The notes under the pieces were generated by a model that did not search any database, was not told the DNA's origin, and saw nothing but the letters and a program-made list of their open reading frames with translations. Both the position numbers and the translations under genes were made by a program. 64,000 nucleotides of DNA from Sporomusaceae bacterium (GTDB lineage Bacteria > Bacillota > Negativicutes > UBA1444), in contig JAHDPL010000020.1 in assembly GCA_018434355.1 (NCBI GenBank), positions 62,001 to 126,000 on the forward strand, written 5' to 3'. Shown piece after piece: positions 39,087 through 48,964 of this stretch; positions within the stretch are counted from its first letter, which is position 1, and every line of letters begins with the position of its first letter.

Positions 39087-42000
39087 TCAGCGTGACGCAC
39101 CGCAACCAATGACAAACCGGGCCGAGCTGCCGCCATTGCCTGCCGCAACCTCGAGCCGCGCGTCAATCTCGTCCTTCAGTTCCGGCACATGCGAGATGAT
39201 CCCCACCAACCGGCCGGACCGCTGCAGGTCGATCAGGCAGTTGATGGCGCTTTGCAGCGATTCCGGGTCCAGCGTGCCGAAACCCTCGTCGACGAACATC
39301 GTATCGACGCTGACTCCGCCGGCGTGAGCCTGCACCACGTCGGCCAGTCCCAGGGCCAAAGCCAGCGACGCCTTGAACCCCTCGCCACCGGACAAGGTTT
39401 TGACATGGCGGTATTTGCCGGTGTAAAAATCGAGCACTTCCAGCTCCAGGCCGAACTGGCCGCCGCCTTTGCCTTTTTCGTCGATCCGGCGCATCTCGTA
39501 ACGACCGGCGGTCATTTTGGCCAGGCGCAGATTGGCCGCCGCCACGATTTCGTCAAAATAGGCGGCCAGGATATAGCGTTCGAAACTCATCCGCTGGTTG
39601 TTGTCGCCTCTGGCCACCTTGGCCAGGTCGCTGGCGATGGCATACTGGGCTGCGCTGCGGTCAAATGCGGTTTTCAGGCCGTCCAGCTGGGCAAAGTTCT
39701 CACGGTTGCTCTTCTGGCGGGCATACAGTTCACTGGCCTGTTCGCTTCGCCGGTCCATTTCCTGCTTTATCTCCGCCAGCTGCTGCTGCAGCGGCGCTAT
39801 CTCCACCAGCCCAGCCCCGGCCAGCTCCGCGTCGATCCGGGCGAAATTGTCGCAGGCCGAGCGCAGCTGCTCAAAATAGTCGGTGATCGCCGTTTCCAGC
39901 CGCAGCAGCTCCGCCGCTTCCAACCGGGCGGCGTTATAATCCGCGGCATCGGCAAACCCCGCTTCGGTCAGCGCCGCCAGGAATTTCTCCCCGGCCCGGT
40001 CGCATTCGGCCGCCGCTTCTTCCAGGGCAGTCTGCGCCGCCGCTTTGGCGGTTTCAGCCTGGACCCGCTTCAGTTCGCCGCTCGCCCTTGCCTCCACGGC
40101 CTGCTCCAACGCCGCCTGCAGCGCCTGCAGCTCGGCCTGGTTCTGCCGCAGCGCTTCGGTCAAAGCCGACTGAGTGCGTACCTCCTGCGGCAGTTCCGCT
40201 TCCAGTTGACGCAGCAGCTCCTGTTCCGCCCGGACGGAGACCAACAGTTCGCTGCGCGTCTCCGCCAGCTGCTTGGCATGTTGTTCCAATTGTTCGGTCA
40301 GTCGATTCTTGCCGTCGATCTCGGCTGCCAGTTGTTGTTCGCGCTGTTTCAGTTGTTCCAATTGCAACAGCCGCTGCCGCAGTTCGCGCAGCTCGCTCTG
40401 CAAAGCTGTCCGCGCCTCGCGTAGCCAGTTTAGCTTCTCTGCCGCCGCAACCGGGATGAACGCCTGCCGCAGTTCCGCCGGCAGCGCTTCCAGCAGCAAA
40501 TCCGCAGTCAGTTGCTGCTTGTGGCGTTCACCGCTGATATCGTCAAACTGACGTTTGCACTGCTCGGCCTCGGCTCGGGCCGTCTTCAGCGTTTGTTCCA
40601 GCGCTTTCAGTTCGCTTTCGGACGGAGCCTCGCCAGCACCGGTCGCCGGATGGGGATGATCGGGTGAACCGCAGACCGGACAAGGGCTCCCCGGTTGCAG
40701 TCGGGTCGCCAAAAAAGCTGCCTGTTCCTGCAAAAACAGGCTTCTTGCCATTTCGAACGCGGACTCCGCTTTTTCGCGCTGCTGTTCGGCCTGCGCTAGC
40801 TGCCGCTCCGCCGCCTGAAACCGCTCAGCCAGCCCCGACAGTTCTTTCAGCGCCAGGCCCAGCTTGTCAATCTGCGCCTGACTGGTTTCAGCCGCATCCC
40901 GCCGCTGCTGCAGGGCCGGCGCTTCGGCCGCAGCCGCTCTCGCCTGTTCCAGTTCGCTTTGGCAGGCCAGCAGCGCTTGTTTGTGACTTTCGATTTGCTG
41001 TTGCTGCTGCACCAGCGCCGCCTCCGATTGTGCAGCCTGATTCGCCAGTTCCGTCAGCCGCTCGCGGCGACCATCCAAGTCGGCGACCTTAGCGACCAAA
41101 CCTTCCAGTCGAGTCTGAGTCGCCTGCAGCTCGGCCCGCTGCGGGTCGCGCTGCCGCTCGGTCGCCAGAGCGGTTTCCGCCACCGCCAGTTGTTTATTCG
41201 CCTGTTCCAGATTCTCGGTCGCTTCAGCCAGCTTGCGCTGCCGGTCCTGCCGCCGCGCCGCCCATTCCTGGCGATTTTCTTCCGCTCCGCGTACCGTCGC
41301 CGCTTTGCGCGCCCGCTCCGCCTGCTGGCGCTGACCTTCGACCTCCGCCTTGCGGCTTTCCAACTGCAGTTTCGTTGCTGCCGCCGCCTCGCGGGCCGCC
41401 AGCTTGCGTTGCAGTTCTTCGGCCTGGAACAGCTCCTTCTGCTTCTCCTGCAGTTGGCCTGTCAGTCGATCCTGCTCGCCTTTTAGCGCCGCCGCGCGGC
41501 TTTCGTCGTGGTCCAGCAGCCGTTCCAGCCCGGTCAGAATGCCGGCGACATCATATGGCGGGCTGGCAATTAATCCGGCCAGATCGGCATCGTCCGCCGG
41601 TTCGATCCGCCGCACCGTCTGTTCCAGCTGTCCCTGCAGGCTCTTCAGTTCCTGCTCCAGCAGCTTGGCCTTGTCAAACAACTTGTTCTGAATCTGCAAA
41701 AACTGCTCGGTGCCAAAAATCTTGCGGAAAATGTCTTCCCGTTCGCGGGTGCCGGCGGTAATCAGCTTACGGAACTCACCCTGCGGCACCATCACGATCT
41801 GGCGGAACTGTTCGTAGGTCAGGCCGAGCGTCTCGACAATCTTCGGGTCGACTGCCGCCGGTTTGCTGATGCTGACGCTGCCCTCTGCCAGCGCCCGGAA
41901 TTCGGCGTCATGTTCGCTTTCCGTCAGCCCGCTGCCCCGCTTCTTCGGTCGCAGCTGCCAGGGCGACCGCCGGACCCAATATCGTTTGTCGCCGAGCGAA

Positions 42001-42248
42001 AACTCCAGCTCGACGAAGGTCTCCGCATCACCGGCGGCAAAATGGCTGCGCAACGCCGCCCCGTCGCGCTCCATGCTGCTGGCCCGGCCAAACAGGGCGA
42101 AGCAGATCGCGTCGAATACGGTAGTCTTGCCGGCGCCGGTCGGTCCGGTAATTAAAAACAGGTTGCGTCCGTCCAACTGGTCAAAGTCGATGACCTGCTC
42201 CGCCGCATATGGGCCGAAGGCGCAGAGCGTCAGTTTATGCGGTCTCAT
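39087..42248 (-). CDS. sbcC: Nuclease SbcCD subunit C (ATPase)
   Basis: 1053 residues from ATG 42248 (MRPHKLTLCAFGPY), chosen because the Rad50-type N-terminus begins here and the sbcD stop is one base upstream; longer starts give a nonsense N-terminus. Walker A is TGPTGAGKTT (near residue 31), long coiled-coil arms follow, the zinc hook is CPVCGSPDHP near residue 521, and the signature LSGGEGFKASLAL and Walker B MFVDEGFGTLD are near the C-terminus. With SbcD it cleaves hairpins and blocked DNA ends in repair. Confidence 0.95.
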   Translation of the reverse strand: MRPHKLTLCAFGPYAAEQVIDFDQLDGRNLFLITGPTGAGKTTVFDAICFALFGRASSMERDGAALRSHFAAGDAETFVELEFSLGDKRYWVRRSPWQLRPKKRGSGLTESEHDAEFRALAEGSVSISKPAAVDPKIVETLGLTYEQFRQIVMVPQGEFRKLITAGTREREDIFRKIFGTEQFLQIQNKLFDKAKLLEQELKSLQGQLEQTVRRIEPADDADLAGLIASPPYDVAGILTGLERLLDHDESRAAALKGEQDRLTGQLQEKQKELFQAEELQRKLAAREAAAATKLQLESRKAEVEGQRQQAERARKAATVRGAEENRQEWAARRQDRQRKLAEATENLEQANKQLAVAETALATERQRDPQRAELQATQTRLEGLVAKVADLDGRRERLTELANQAAQSEAALVQQQQQIESHKQALLACQSELEQARAAAAEAPALQQRRDAAETSQAQIDKLGLALKELSGLAERFQAAERQLAQAEQQREKAESAFEMARSLFLQEQAAFLATRLQPGSPCPVCGSPDHPHPATGAGEAPSESELKALEQTLKTARAEAEQCKRQFDDISGERHKQQLTADLLLEALPAELRQAFIPVAAAEKLNWLREARTALQSELRELRQRLLQLEQLKQREQQLAAEIDGKNRLTEQLEQHAKQLAETRSELLVSVRAEQELLRQLEAELPQEVRTQSALTEALRQNQAELQALQAALEQAVEARASGELKRVQAETAKAAAQTALEEAAAECDRAGEKFLAALTEAGFADAADYNAARLEAAELLRLETAITDYFEQLRSACDNFARIDAELAGAGLVEIAPLQQQLAEIKQEMDRRSEQASELYARQKSNRENFAQLDGLKTAFDRSAAQYAIASDLAKVARGDNNQRMSFERYILAAYFDEIVAAANLRLAKMTAGRYEMRRIDEKGKGGGQFGLELEVLDFYTGKYRHVKTLSGGEGFKASLALALGLADVVQAHAGGVSVDTMFVDEGFGTLDPESLQSAINCLIDLQRSGRLVGIISHVPELKDEIDARLEVAAGNGGSSARFVIGCGASR

Positions 42249-42249
42249 C

Positions 42250-43428
42250 TCAGGCGCTCCTCTCGCTATGTTCGATCTCCTGCAGCACTTCCTGCAGCAA
42301 ACTGCGCCGCGGTTCGTCAAACACATTGCCGCTGATCGCCGTGTAAAACTCGCCGAACTGCTCCAGTTTCGACTTGGTCTTGTAGCCGTCGGTGGCCGCA
42401 TTTTTGCCGGTTGCCGATGCTTTGTCCCGCCCGGCCAACTCCAAAGACATAAAATTGGGGTAGACGGCGCGCAGTTGGTTGGCCGGTTCCCACAATTCGC
42501 CGGTGTCGGTCAGCGTAACATGCAGATAATCCTGACGGTTGGCGGCCTCGCTGACCGCCGGATCGAGCAGCTTCGCCAGTTCCCCCTTGATCCGCCGCAT
42601 GTCGCGCAGCGGCTGCAGCGGCCGCAGTTCGGCCTGCCAATCACCTTTGGGGCCGAGGGTGACAACCGTCAGCGATTTATTTTGCTTCACTTCGGAAAAC
42701 GAATATTTCAGTAATGAGCCGGAATACCGGATCCGGTCGCTGCCGGCCCGCTGCGGCCCGTGCAGATGTCCCAGCGCCACATAGTCAAAGCCGTCGAACA
42801 GCGCGGCATCGACATACTCGATCCCGCCGAGCGCTTCACCATAGGACAGCGGCTTTTCCGACTCGCTCAGTTCCGGTTCTTCCAAACCGCGCACAAACCC
42901 ATGCGTGACCAGCACATTGCGCTGCGCCGGATTCCACTCCGCCTGGATCTGGCCGAGAATCGCCTGCATCGCCGCGTTCTGGTCGCGAACCTCCGCTGGC
43001 CCCAGCACGTCGCGCACCTCGGCCGGATGGGCGAACGGCGCCAGGTAAAAATGCACCGGTCCATGCGCGTCGCGCAGCGTCACCCGACGGATTTGCGGCC
43101 GCAGCCGCCCTTCGATGTGCAACCCCCTGGCTTCCAATATGCCGCTGCCAAAGCCCAGCCGGTCGGGACTGTCGTGGTTGCCGGCCACCATCAGCACCGG
43201 CGTGTTCAGGTCCAGCACGATCCGGCTGAGCGTCCGGTCCAGCAGTTCAATCGCCTCGACCGGCGGAATCGCCCGGTCGTACACATCGCCAGCGATAATC
43301 AGGACATCCGGTTTTTCCGCCGCAATCAACTCCACCAACTGTTCCAGGATGTAGGCCTGGTCCTCGGTCATGTACACCTGATTGACGAGTTTGCCGATAT
43401 GCCAGTCGCCGGTATGAAAAATCTTCAC
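42250..43428 (-). CDS. sbcD: Nuclease SbcCD subunit D (Mre11-like)
   Basis: 392 residues from GTG 43428 (AAAGGAG about 10 bases upstream; residue 1 starts VKIFHTGDWHIGK, the conserved Mre11 N-terminus). Phosphoesterase motifs in order: GDWHIGK, IAGDVYDRAIPP, VAGNHDSPDRLG, VLVTHGFV and VALGHLHGPQ. It is the Mn-dependent nuclease partner of SbcC and is coupled to it with a one-base gap. Confidence 0.95.
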   Translation of the reverse strand: MKIFHTGDWHIGKLVNQVYMTEDQAYILEQLVELIAAEKPDVLIIAGDVYDRAIPPVEAIELLDRTLSRIVLDLNTPVLMVAGNHDSPDRLGFGSGILEARGLHIEGRLRPQIRRVTLRDAHGPVHFYLAPFAHPAEVRDVLGPAEVRDQNAAMQAILGQIQAEWNPAQRNVLVTHGFVRGLEEPELSESEKPLSYGEALGGIEYVDAALFDGFDYVALGHLHGPQRAGSDRIRYSGSLLKYSFSEVKQNKSLTVVTLGPKGDWQAELRPLQPLRDMRRIKGELAKLLDPAVSEAANRQDYLHVTLTDTGELWEPANQLRAVYPNFMSLELAGRDKASATGKNAATDGYKTKSKLEQFGEFYTAISGNVFDEPRRSLLQEVLQEIEHSERSA

Positions 43429-43576
43429 GTAACGATTGCTCCTTTGATATGAGGTATCAACGCGTTTGTTCGACCACTTTCGTGCTTTATCAAATTCTCG
43501 CTGCCAAGTCCAGATTCCTTTTGACGACAAAAAAAAGCGCCTCTGCACTTCCTGCGCAAAGGCTCTGCCTAAACGA

Positions 43577-44881
43577 TTATTTCGTCTCAAAACCCGATGA
43601 ACATTTCTCCGTCTTCTCTGCCTGATCCTGCCGCACAGCGGCCACATTGACCCGGTTGCGTCCTTGTTGTTTGCCGACGTACATCGCTTCATCCGCGCGG
43701 GAAACCAGTTGGTCGAGGGTCTCCGTCGATTCCAGCGCCGCCACGCCGATGCTGGCAGTAATCCGCAAAGTTGTGCATTCGTCCACGGCAATCTGCAATG
43801 CGTCGATGGCCAGCCGGATCCGTTCCGCCGCTTCCGCCGCTTCCGTCAGTCCGGTTCCCGGCAACGCGACCAAAAACTCCTCGTCGCCGTAGCGACCGCA
43901 CAAATCGTAGGGCCGCACTGTCTGCTGCATCGCCGTTGCCACCGACTGCAACACCAAGTCGCCCGCCGAATGACCATGCAGATCATTCACTCGCTTGAAA
44001 TGGTCCAAATCCAGCAGGAAAACTGAAAATGGCGTGCCCGTCCGTCTGGCCCGCTGCAGTTCTTCCTCCATCCGGCGATAAATCTCCCGCCGGTTGAGCA
44101 GCCCGGTGAGGAAATCGCGCGTGGCCATCGAAACCAGTTTGGCTTCCGCTGTCTGCAAATCCTTGATGAACGAACGGGCAACCAGATAGATGATCGAAAG
44201 AATGAGCAGAATGATGACTACTGCCGAGCCAACCAGGAAAATCCTGCTTTCGCGAATCTTGCCGGCGGTTTCGGTCGCACTGCTGGTCACGCTGATGCCG
44301 CCGCGCACTTCGCCTTCGCGGTATCCCTGCTGAGCGTGGCAGGTCAGGCATGATTTTTCCGTCACCAGCGGCGCCATATAACGGAAGAACACTTCTTCGC
44401 CCCGTTTTTCCATCGTGGTGTGTTCCTTGATTCCTTGTTCAAACAGGCGGAGCGCTTCCTGCTCGAAAGCATCCGGCGCATTGGCCGGATTCAGCGGATT
44501 GAGGCTGGTGATATGAAACCGGAACAAGCCGCTTTTTTCGGCAAGTTCTGAGATTTCCCGCGTGGCGAGAGCCGGGTTTTTCAAGGTATAGAGATCGCCG
44601 TGCTCGTCCCGGATCACCACCCGCAACCCGGGTACTTTTAACAAGTAGGGATTTGGCGAAATGTCAGGCGTCATCTTGACATAAACGCCGCCATGCAGGG
44701 CCATCCACTGCCGCATCAGCACCACTTCCTGAAAAAAAGCCTGGCCTTGGTGCAGTTGTTGTTTTTGAATCAGCTCCGCCTGACGGAAGTAAAACCCCCA
44801 GAACACAGACAGAATGACCAGGCAGATCAATAGCCCGATGCTGGCGAGATATTTTTTCACAAAGCCGGCTGCCGTCAGCAT
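43577..44881 (-). CDS. Membrane diguanylate cyclase-like protein with DUF3365 haem-type sensor
   Basis: 434 residues from ATG 44881 (AAAAGG 9 bases upstream; ATG 44890 is too close). N-terminal helix (about 14-34), extracytoplasmic DUF3365/Tll0287-like domain with a c-type haem motif SCLTCH (C near 176), second helix (about 215-235) and GGDEF domain. The signature reads RYGDEEF instead of RYGGDEF or RYGGEEF, so the second Gly is Asp. An RxxD inhibitory site (RPYD) lies five residues upstream. The substitution may weaken activity; the rest of the domain looks intact. Confidence 0.8.
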   Translation of the reverse strand: MLTAAGFVKKYLASIGLLICLVILSVFWGFYFRQAELIQKQQLHQGQAFFQEVVLMRQWMALHGGVYVKMTPDISPNPYLLKVPGLRVVIRDEHGDLYTLKNPALATREISELAEKSGLFRFHITSLNPLNPANAPDAFEQEALRLFEQGIKEHTTMEKRGEEVFFRYMAPLVTEKSCLTCHAQQGYREGEVRGGISVTSSATETAGKIRESRIFLVGSAVVIILLILSIIYLVARSFIKDLQTAEAKLVSMATRDFLTGLLNRREIYRRMEEELQRARRTGTPFSVFLLDLDHFKRVNDLHGHSAGDLVLQSVATAMQQTVRPYDLCGRYGDEEFLVALPGTGLTEAAEAAERIRLAIDALQIAVDECTTLRITASIGVAALESTETLDQLVSRADEAMYVGKQQGRNRVNVAAVRQDQAEKTEKCSSGFETK

Positions 44882-45165
44882 GCCAATCATCCTTTTGTAT
44901 GTTTTTTACGCTATTTTGTCGCGCTGTATTATCCGATTATATAAAACAACGTTCGTGCCATTGCGACATTTTCCCTTTAATTTAAACCCCGATTACGGCA
45001 TTATATTAGCCAAATTGCGCCCCGCACTATAATACTATTTATTTTGCTTATCATCAGAATAACGATGTATTATTTTATTTATTGCAAGGCGTGTGTTATC
45101 TTATAGTCAATCGCATTTTTTATATCTTTTGATGTGTTTGCGAGAGACTTCTCCTTGGATTTTTA

Positions 45166-45194
45166 TTGCTAATTAACATTTTTTGCGATAACAT
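45166..45194 (+). promoter_or_regulatory. Weak candidate sigma-A promoter for the chemoreceptor gene
   Basis: TTGCTA (45166-45171), 17-bp spacer, TAACAT (45189-45194), about 90 bases before the MCP start. The 401-bp gap 44882-45282 is strongly AT-rich and holds no credible gene. I found no sigma-28 type site. Confidence 0.35.
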
Positions 45195-45282
45195 ATTGAA
45201 GGTGTTATGCAGTCCATGTATATTTCCATGATCGCCTGTACGGCAAACACTGCCTGTTCACTTCGAAAAGGGGGATTTTTTT

Positions 45283-47268
45283 ATGTCCATTCGAAATCAA
45301 ATCTTGTTGCCGGTTATCCTGATGGCGGTGCTGCTGGTCGGCGCTTCACTCGGAGTGTCGATCTGGCAATTTTCCGGCTATGTTAACAGATCTTTGATGG
45401 AAGAAACCACCGACGGCCTGAACGGGTTATCGGCTGAAATAGAATCCCGCAAGCAGGAATCTCTGTCCAAGTCGGCGATGGCCGCCAACTATCCGGGACT
45501 GGCCGCGGCGGTCGCCGCCAATGACACGAATGCGGTGCTGGCCCTGATGACGCCGGTCGCCAAAGACGCCAAAGTCGACTTTTTGACGGTACTTAACGCC
45601 AGCGGCGCCGTTGTCGCCCGGGTGCACGATCCGGCCAAACGCGGCGACAGCCTGGCCAACCAGGCGAATATCGCCACCGCCTTAAAAGGAACTGCGGTCG
45701 CCTATGTGGAGCCCGGCACCGAAATCAAGTTGTCGGCCCGCGCCGGCACGCCGATCAAAAATGCCTCCGGCGCAGTGGTCGGGGCCGTTTCGCTCGGCTA
45801 CAAGCTGGACCAGATGGAAACCGTCGATCATGCCAAAGCGTTGTTCGGCTCCGAATTCACTGTGTTTCTAAATGATGTACGCATATCAAGCACGCTCATG
45901 CAGGATGGCAAACGGATTGTCGGCACCAAGCTCGACCCGGCGATCGCTAAAATCGTCCTCACCGACGGCAAGGAATACCATGGTCGGGCCAATATTTTGG
46001 GCCAACCCTACATTACGGCGTATAAACCGCTGCTCGGGCCGACCGGCAAGCCGATCGGCGTCCTGTTCGCCGGCCACAGTGTTAAAGAAGCGGAAAGCAT
46101 CATCTCCAGCATGCAGTGGATGATCGGCGGCAGCGGCATCATTTTGCTATTGCTCAGCCTGATTGCGATGTTCTTCGTTGTCCGCCGGATTACGGTGCCA
46201 CTGGGCATCGCCGTGGACGATCTTGGTCAGCTGGCGGCAGGCAACTTTACCGCCTCCGTGCCGCCCGAGTTGCTGCGACGCAAGGATGAAGTCGGTAAAC
46301 TGGCTATGGCGATCAACGCACTGACGCTGAGTATGCGCAACCTGCTCAAACAAATCTCCCAATCGGCCGAGCACGTGGCCGCCTCGTCCCAGCAGCTCAC
46401 CGCCAGCGCGCAGCAATCGGCCGAAGCAGCAAATAACGTAGCCCAGTCGATCCAGCAGGTGGCAATGGGCAGCGAAAAACAAGTCGGCGCCGTCAATGAC
46501 ACCTCGGCGATTGTCGAAGAAATCTCGGCAACGATGCAAGAAGTCGCCGCCACCGCCGGTGAGATGGCGACGCTTTCCTCGCAAACCGCCAAGGCGGCGC
46601 TGGAAGGCAAAACCTCGATCGATACGGCAGTCAACCAGATGGGTGCGGTCAGCACCGGTTCGAAACAGGCGCAGGTCGCCGCCGAGGAGCTAAAAGCCAG
46701 CTCGGCCCAGATCGGCGAAATCGTCAACCTGATCTCAACAATTGCCGGACAAACCAACCTACTCGCTCTGAATGCCGCGATCGAAGCGGCGCGGGCCGGT
46801 GAGCAGGGACGCGGCTTTGCCGTGGTCGCCGAAGAAGTGCGCAAACTGGCTGAGCAGTCGGAAGCGGCTGCCCACCAGATCAAGGATCTGGTTGATAAGA
46901 ACCACGGAAGCATCGGCAACGTGGTCGGCGCGATCGACAGCGCGATTCGCGATATCAGCCAGGGCGTCGACTTGGTCAATGCCGCCGGCAACAATTTTGC
47001 CGCGATCAACAACCAAATCAGCCAAGTCACCGGCCAGGTCACGATCATCGCCAATGCGGTGCACGAAGCAGCCGTCGGCAGCCAGCGCATCGTGACCTCG
47101 ATCAAGGAAGTCGAAAACCTCAGCCGCGACGCCGCAGCCGAGTCCGAGAACGTGTCGGCGGCCACCGAACAGCAGTCGGCTTCGATGCAGGAAATCGCCG
47201 CCTCCAGTCAGGCGCTGGCCAAACTAGCTGAAGAATTGCAGTTGGCAGTCGCGAAATTCAAGATATGA
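45283..47268 (+). CDS. Methyl-accepting chemotaxis protein with double Cache sensor
   Basis: 661 residues: helix 1 (9-31), extracytoplasmic dCache-type ligand domain (32-275), helix 2 (about 282-302), HAMP (303-356) and the signalling domain (390-660) with the CheA/CheW tip [19 protein letters not shown]. The tip is the usual class of chemoreceptor. The ligand is not predictable. Its stop overlaps the start of the STAS gene (ATGA), so the two are translated together. GAAAAGGGGG precedes the ATG. Confidence 0.93.
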   Translation: MSIRNQILLPVILMAVLLVGASLGVSIWQFSGYVNRSLMEETTDGLNGLSAEIESRKQESLSKSAMAANYPGLAAAVAANDTNAVLALMTPVAKDAKVDFLTVLNASGAVVARVHDPAKRGDSLANQANIATALKGTAVAYVEPGTEIKLSARAGTPIKNASGAVVGAVSLGYKLDQMETVDHAKALFGSEFTVFLNDVRISSTLMQDGKRIVGTKLDPAIAKIVLTDGKEYHGRANILGQPYITAYKPLLGPTGKPIGVLFAGHSVKEAESIISSMQWMIGGSGIILLLLSLIAMFFVVRRITVPLGIAVDDLGQLAAGNFTASVPPELLRRKDEVGKLAMAINALTLSMRNLLKQISQSAEHVAASSQQLTASAQQSAEAANNVAQSIQQVAMGSEKQVGAVNDTSAIVEEISATMQEVAATAGEMATLSSQTAKAALEGKTSIDTAVNQMGAVSTGSKQAQVAAEELKASSAQIGEIVNLISTIAGQTNLLALNAAIEAARAGEQGRGFAVVAEEVRKLAEQSEAAAHQIKDLVDKNHGSIGNVVGAIDSAIRDISQGVDLVNAAGNNFAAINNQISQVTGQVTIIANAVHEAAVGSQRIVTSIKEVENLSRDAAAESENVSAATEQQSASMQEIAASSQALAKLAEELQLAVAKFKI

Positions 47269-47567
47269 TCCACGAAATCTTCGTTGCACAAAATCAAGTA
47301 TTGGTAAATTTGTCCGACCGCATTTATATCGAAGATGCCGCCGAACTAAGAGAGAGCTTGCTTTCTTATCTTGAACACGGTCACAAAAATTTCGTCATCG
47401 ATTTTGCACAGGTCGAATCCATCGACTGTTCGGGGCTGGGAATGCTTGTCGCCATTCACAAGAAGGCTATGCATCATGGCGGTGGCGTCAAGATCAAAGG
47501 ACTGCACGGCGTGAGCAAAGACTTGTTTGAATTGACCCGGTTGGATAAAGTGTTCGACGTGCAGTAA
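47265..47567 (+). CDS. STAS domain anti-sigma factor antagonist-like protein
   Basis: 100 residues, one STAS domain. The phosphorylation loop is [11 protein letters not shown], with the acceptor Ser in the DCSGLG motif (near residue 57) as in SpoIIAA/RsbV. It is a candidate substrate for the three PP2C proteins of this window (9365-14642 and 33456-36770). Coupling to an MCP by a 4-base overlap suggests a link between chemoreceptor output and a partner-switch, perhaps as in HsbA-like systems. Confidence 0.85.
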   Translation: MIHEIFVAQNQVLVNLSDRIYIEDAAELRESLLSYLEHGHKNFVIDFAQVESIDCSGLGMLVAIHKKAMHHGGGVKIKGLHGVSKDLFELTRLDKVFDVQ

Positions 47568-47593
47568 GTTCGCCGCAATAGAAAACCCACCTA

Positions 47594-47642
47594 AAAGGCC
47601 GCGCCCGAGACTGCTGTACAAGCAGTGTCAGGCGCGGCCTTC
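47594..47642. terminator. Strong hairpin between convergent genes
   Basis: AAGGCCGCGCC (47595-47605) pairs with GGCGCGGCCTT (47631-47641), with an inner ACTGCT/AGCAGT stem. The T-run (TTTT) is on the minus strand, so it mainly serves the lipoprotein gene. Confidence 0.7.
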
Positions 47643-47663
47643 AGCACAAGTTAAGATTAGCCT

Positions 47664-48341
47664 TTACTTCAACAACGTTTCCACAATCTGTCGTGCTTGC
47701 GCCGGGTCAACCCGTTCGATCCGGGTTACTTCATACCAAACTGTGCTTTTGGTTGCTGTCGGTCCTTTCAGCGAAAGAATCTTCACCAGGCCGACGCCGG
47801 GTGCGAGGTAGTGCCGCTCAATGCCAGTCCCTCCGGCATATACGTCGTGCTCCACCATGATACAGCCTTCAAACACTCCCGCTTCGGTCTCCACCGTCAA
47901 GTTGGTTTGCATCACTTCGCGCCGCCGGCCCCAGGACGTTTTCCATTGAACGCCGACTTCGGGGATCTTGGGCAGCCAGAAGAACCGTTCCGCTTTCCAT
48001 CTGCTGACTAGCGGCGCCTTATCAATGCCTTCTGTTGTCGCGACATACTTCCACACGGCCCGGTTTTTCGCCGCGTCGATCGGTGGTTGCTTGTATTCGT
48101 AGTAAGTCAGCGTTTCTTCGGCGGATGTCGCCAGCGCGTCCCCGTCCAGTCGGGCGGTGACCAGCGAGCCGTCATAACGGGTTCCATCGCTGCCGAGTAT
48201 CCCTTTGTGAAAAATCCGCAAACCTGGTTGGGGCACAAAGCTTTCGCCCTGCAATGGTTCGGCCGCCTCCGTCAAGGAAAAACCGCAAGCCGCAATCAAT
48301 ACCAGCAGACCGCACAAGACTCCCCACCGAAAAGTTTTCAT
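47664..48341 (-). CDS. Putative lipoprotein of unknown function
   Basis: 225 residues. Signal peptide with lipobox LLVLIAAC (Cys near 19) implies a lipid-anchored envelope protein. The mature part is mainly beta-strand-like with GSDGTRYDG, TYYEYKQPP, VGVQWKTSWG and ERHYLAPGVGLVKI, the last being similar to segments of other hypothetical extracytoplasmic proteins. No family identified. Confidence 0.7.
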   Translation of the reverse strand: MKTFRWGVLCGLLVLIAACGFSLTEAAEPLQGESFVPQPGLRIFHKGILGSDGTRYDGSLVTARLDGDALATSAEETLTYYEYKQPPIDAAKNRAVWKYVATTEGIDKAPLVSRWKAERFFWLPKIPEVGVQWKTSWGRRREVMQTNLTVETEAGVFEGCIMVEHDVYAGGTGIERHYLAPGVGLVKILSLKGPTATKSTVWYEVTRIERVDPAQARQIVETLLK

Positions 48342-48508
48342 CTCGCACCTCCTTGATTGGAGTCAATCAGTCCAACAATTTTGTTTATACGTTTTATTTC
48401 GGTACCAGCAATACATTTCCTGCATTGATCGAGTGAAGCGTTGCAGGTCATTTTACCGCCGATGGAGAAGTTACCGACAAGAGTAATAAATTAACAGAGG
48501 TGTTGTTC

Positions 48509-48937
48509 TTGAAAAACAGTATCCGCGGTCTCTTGTTCGGCCTTCTCTGCTCACTGGCAGTCTTGCTGCCCAGCACCCCGGCGGAAGCGATCAATATCAA
48601 CTTGAAAAACCCCTACTCGCAAAACCTGTATGCCGCCATCGTATATTTTGAAGACGTGAGCGGGCAATGGGTCACGCAGGGCTGGTACAGGGTCGATCCC
48701 CGCAGCTCACGCAACTTGAACTTTTCTTCGTCCACCCAAAGAAATTTCGTCTACATCCACGCCTATAACAGCGAAGCCAGCTGGGGCGCCAGCCAGGATT
48801 CCATCCGAAAAACGGTGATCAAAGAGTCGTTCAAATATTATGACGGAGAGCAATGCCCGCCCGGCAACAATCGGCGGCAAGTACAGCTGGAACGTTGGTA
48901 CGCGGAAAACGACGGCGCTGTCTACTGGCAGCCCTGA
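48509..48937 (+). CDS. Secreted DUF1036 protein
   Basis: 142 residues from TTG 48509; AGAGGTG lies 7 bases upstream, whereas the GTG at 48500 is inside it. Cleavable signal peptide (1-26, ending PAEA). The mature part has the DUF1036 pattern: NLYAAIVYFED, GWYRVDPRSSRNLNF, YIHAYNSEASWG. DUF1036 proteins are small, extracytoplasmic and of unknown function. Confidence 0.72.
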   Translation: MKNSIRGLLFGLLCSLAVLLPSTPAEAININLKNPYSQNLYAAIVYFEDVSGQWVTQGWYRVDPRSSRNLNFSSSTQRNFVYIHAYNSEASWGASQDSIRKTVIKESFKYYDGEQCPPGNNRRQVQLERWYAENDGAVYWQP

Positions 48938-48964
48938 CGCAGTTTTTCACAGGGAGGCAATACC

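Noticed and set aside
43527-43562. Terminator after the GGDEF gene
   Set aside because: A T-run is present on the minus strand, but the stem is only GCGC/GCGC, too weak to call.
44882-45282. Possible sigma-28 promoter before the chemoreceptor
   Set aside because: GCGATAA occurs, but no TAAA is found at the required distance.
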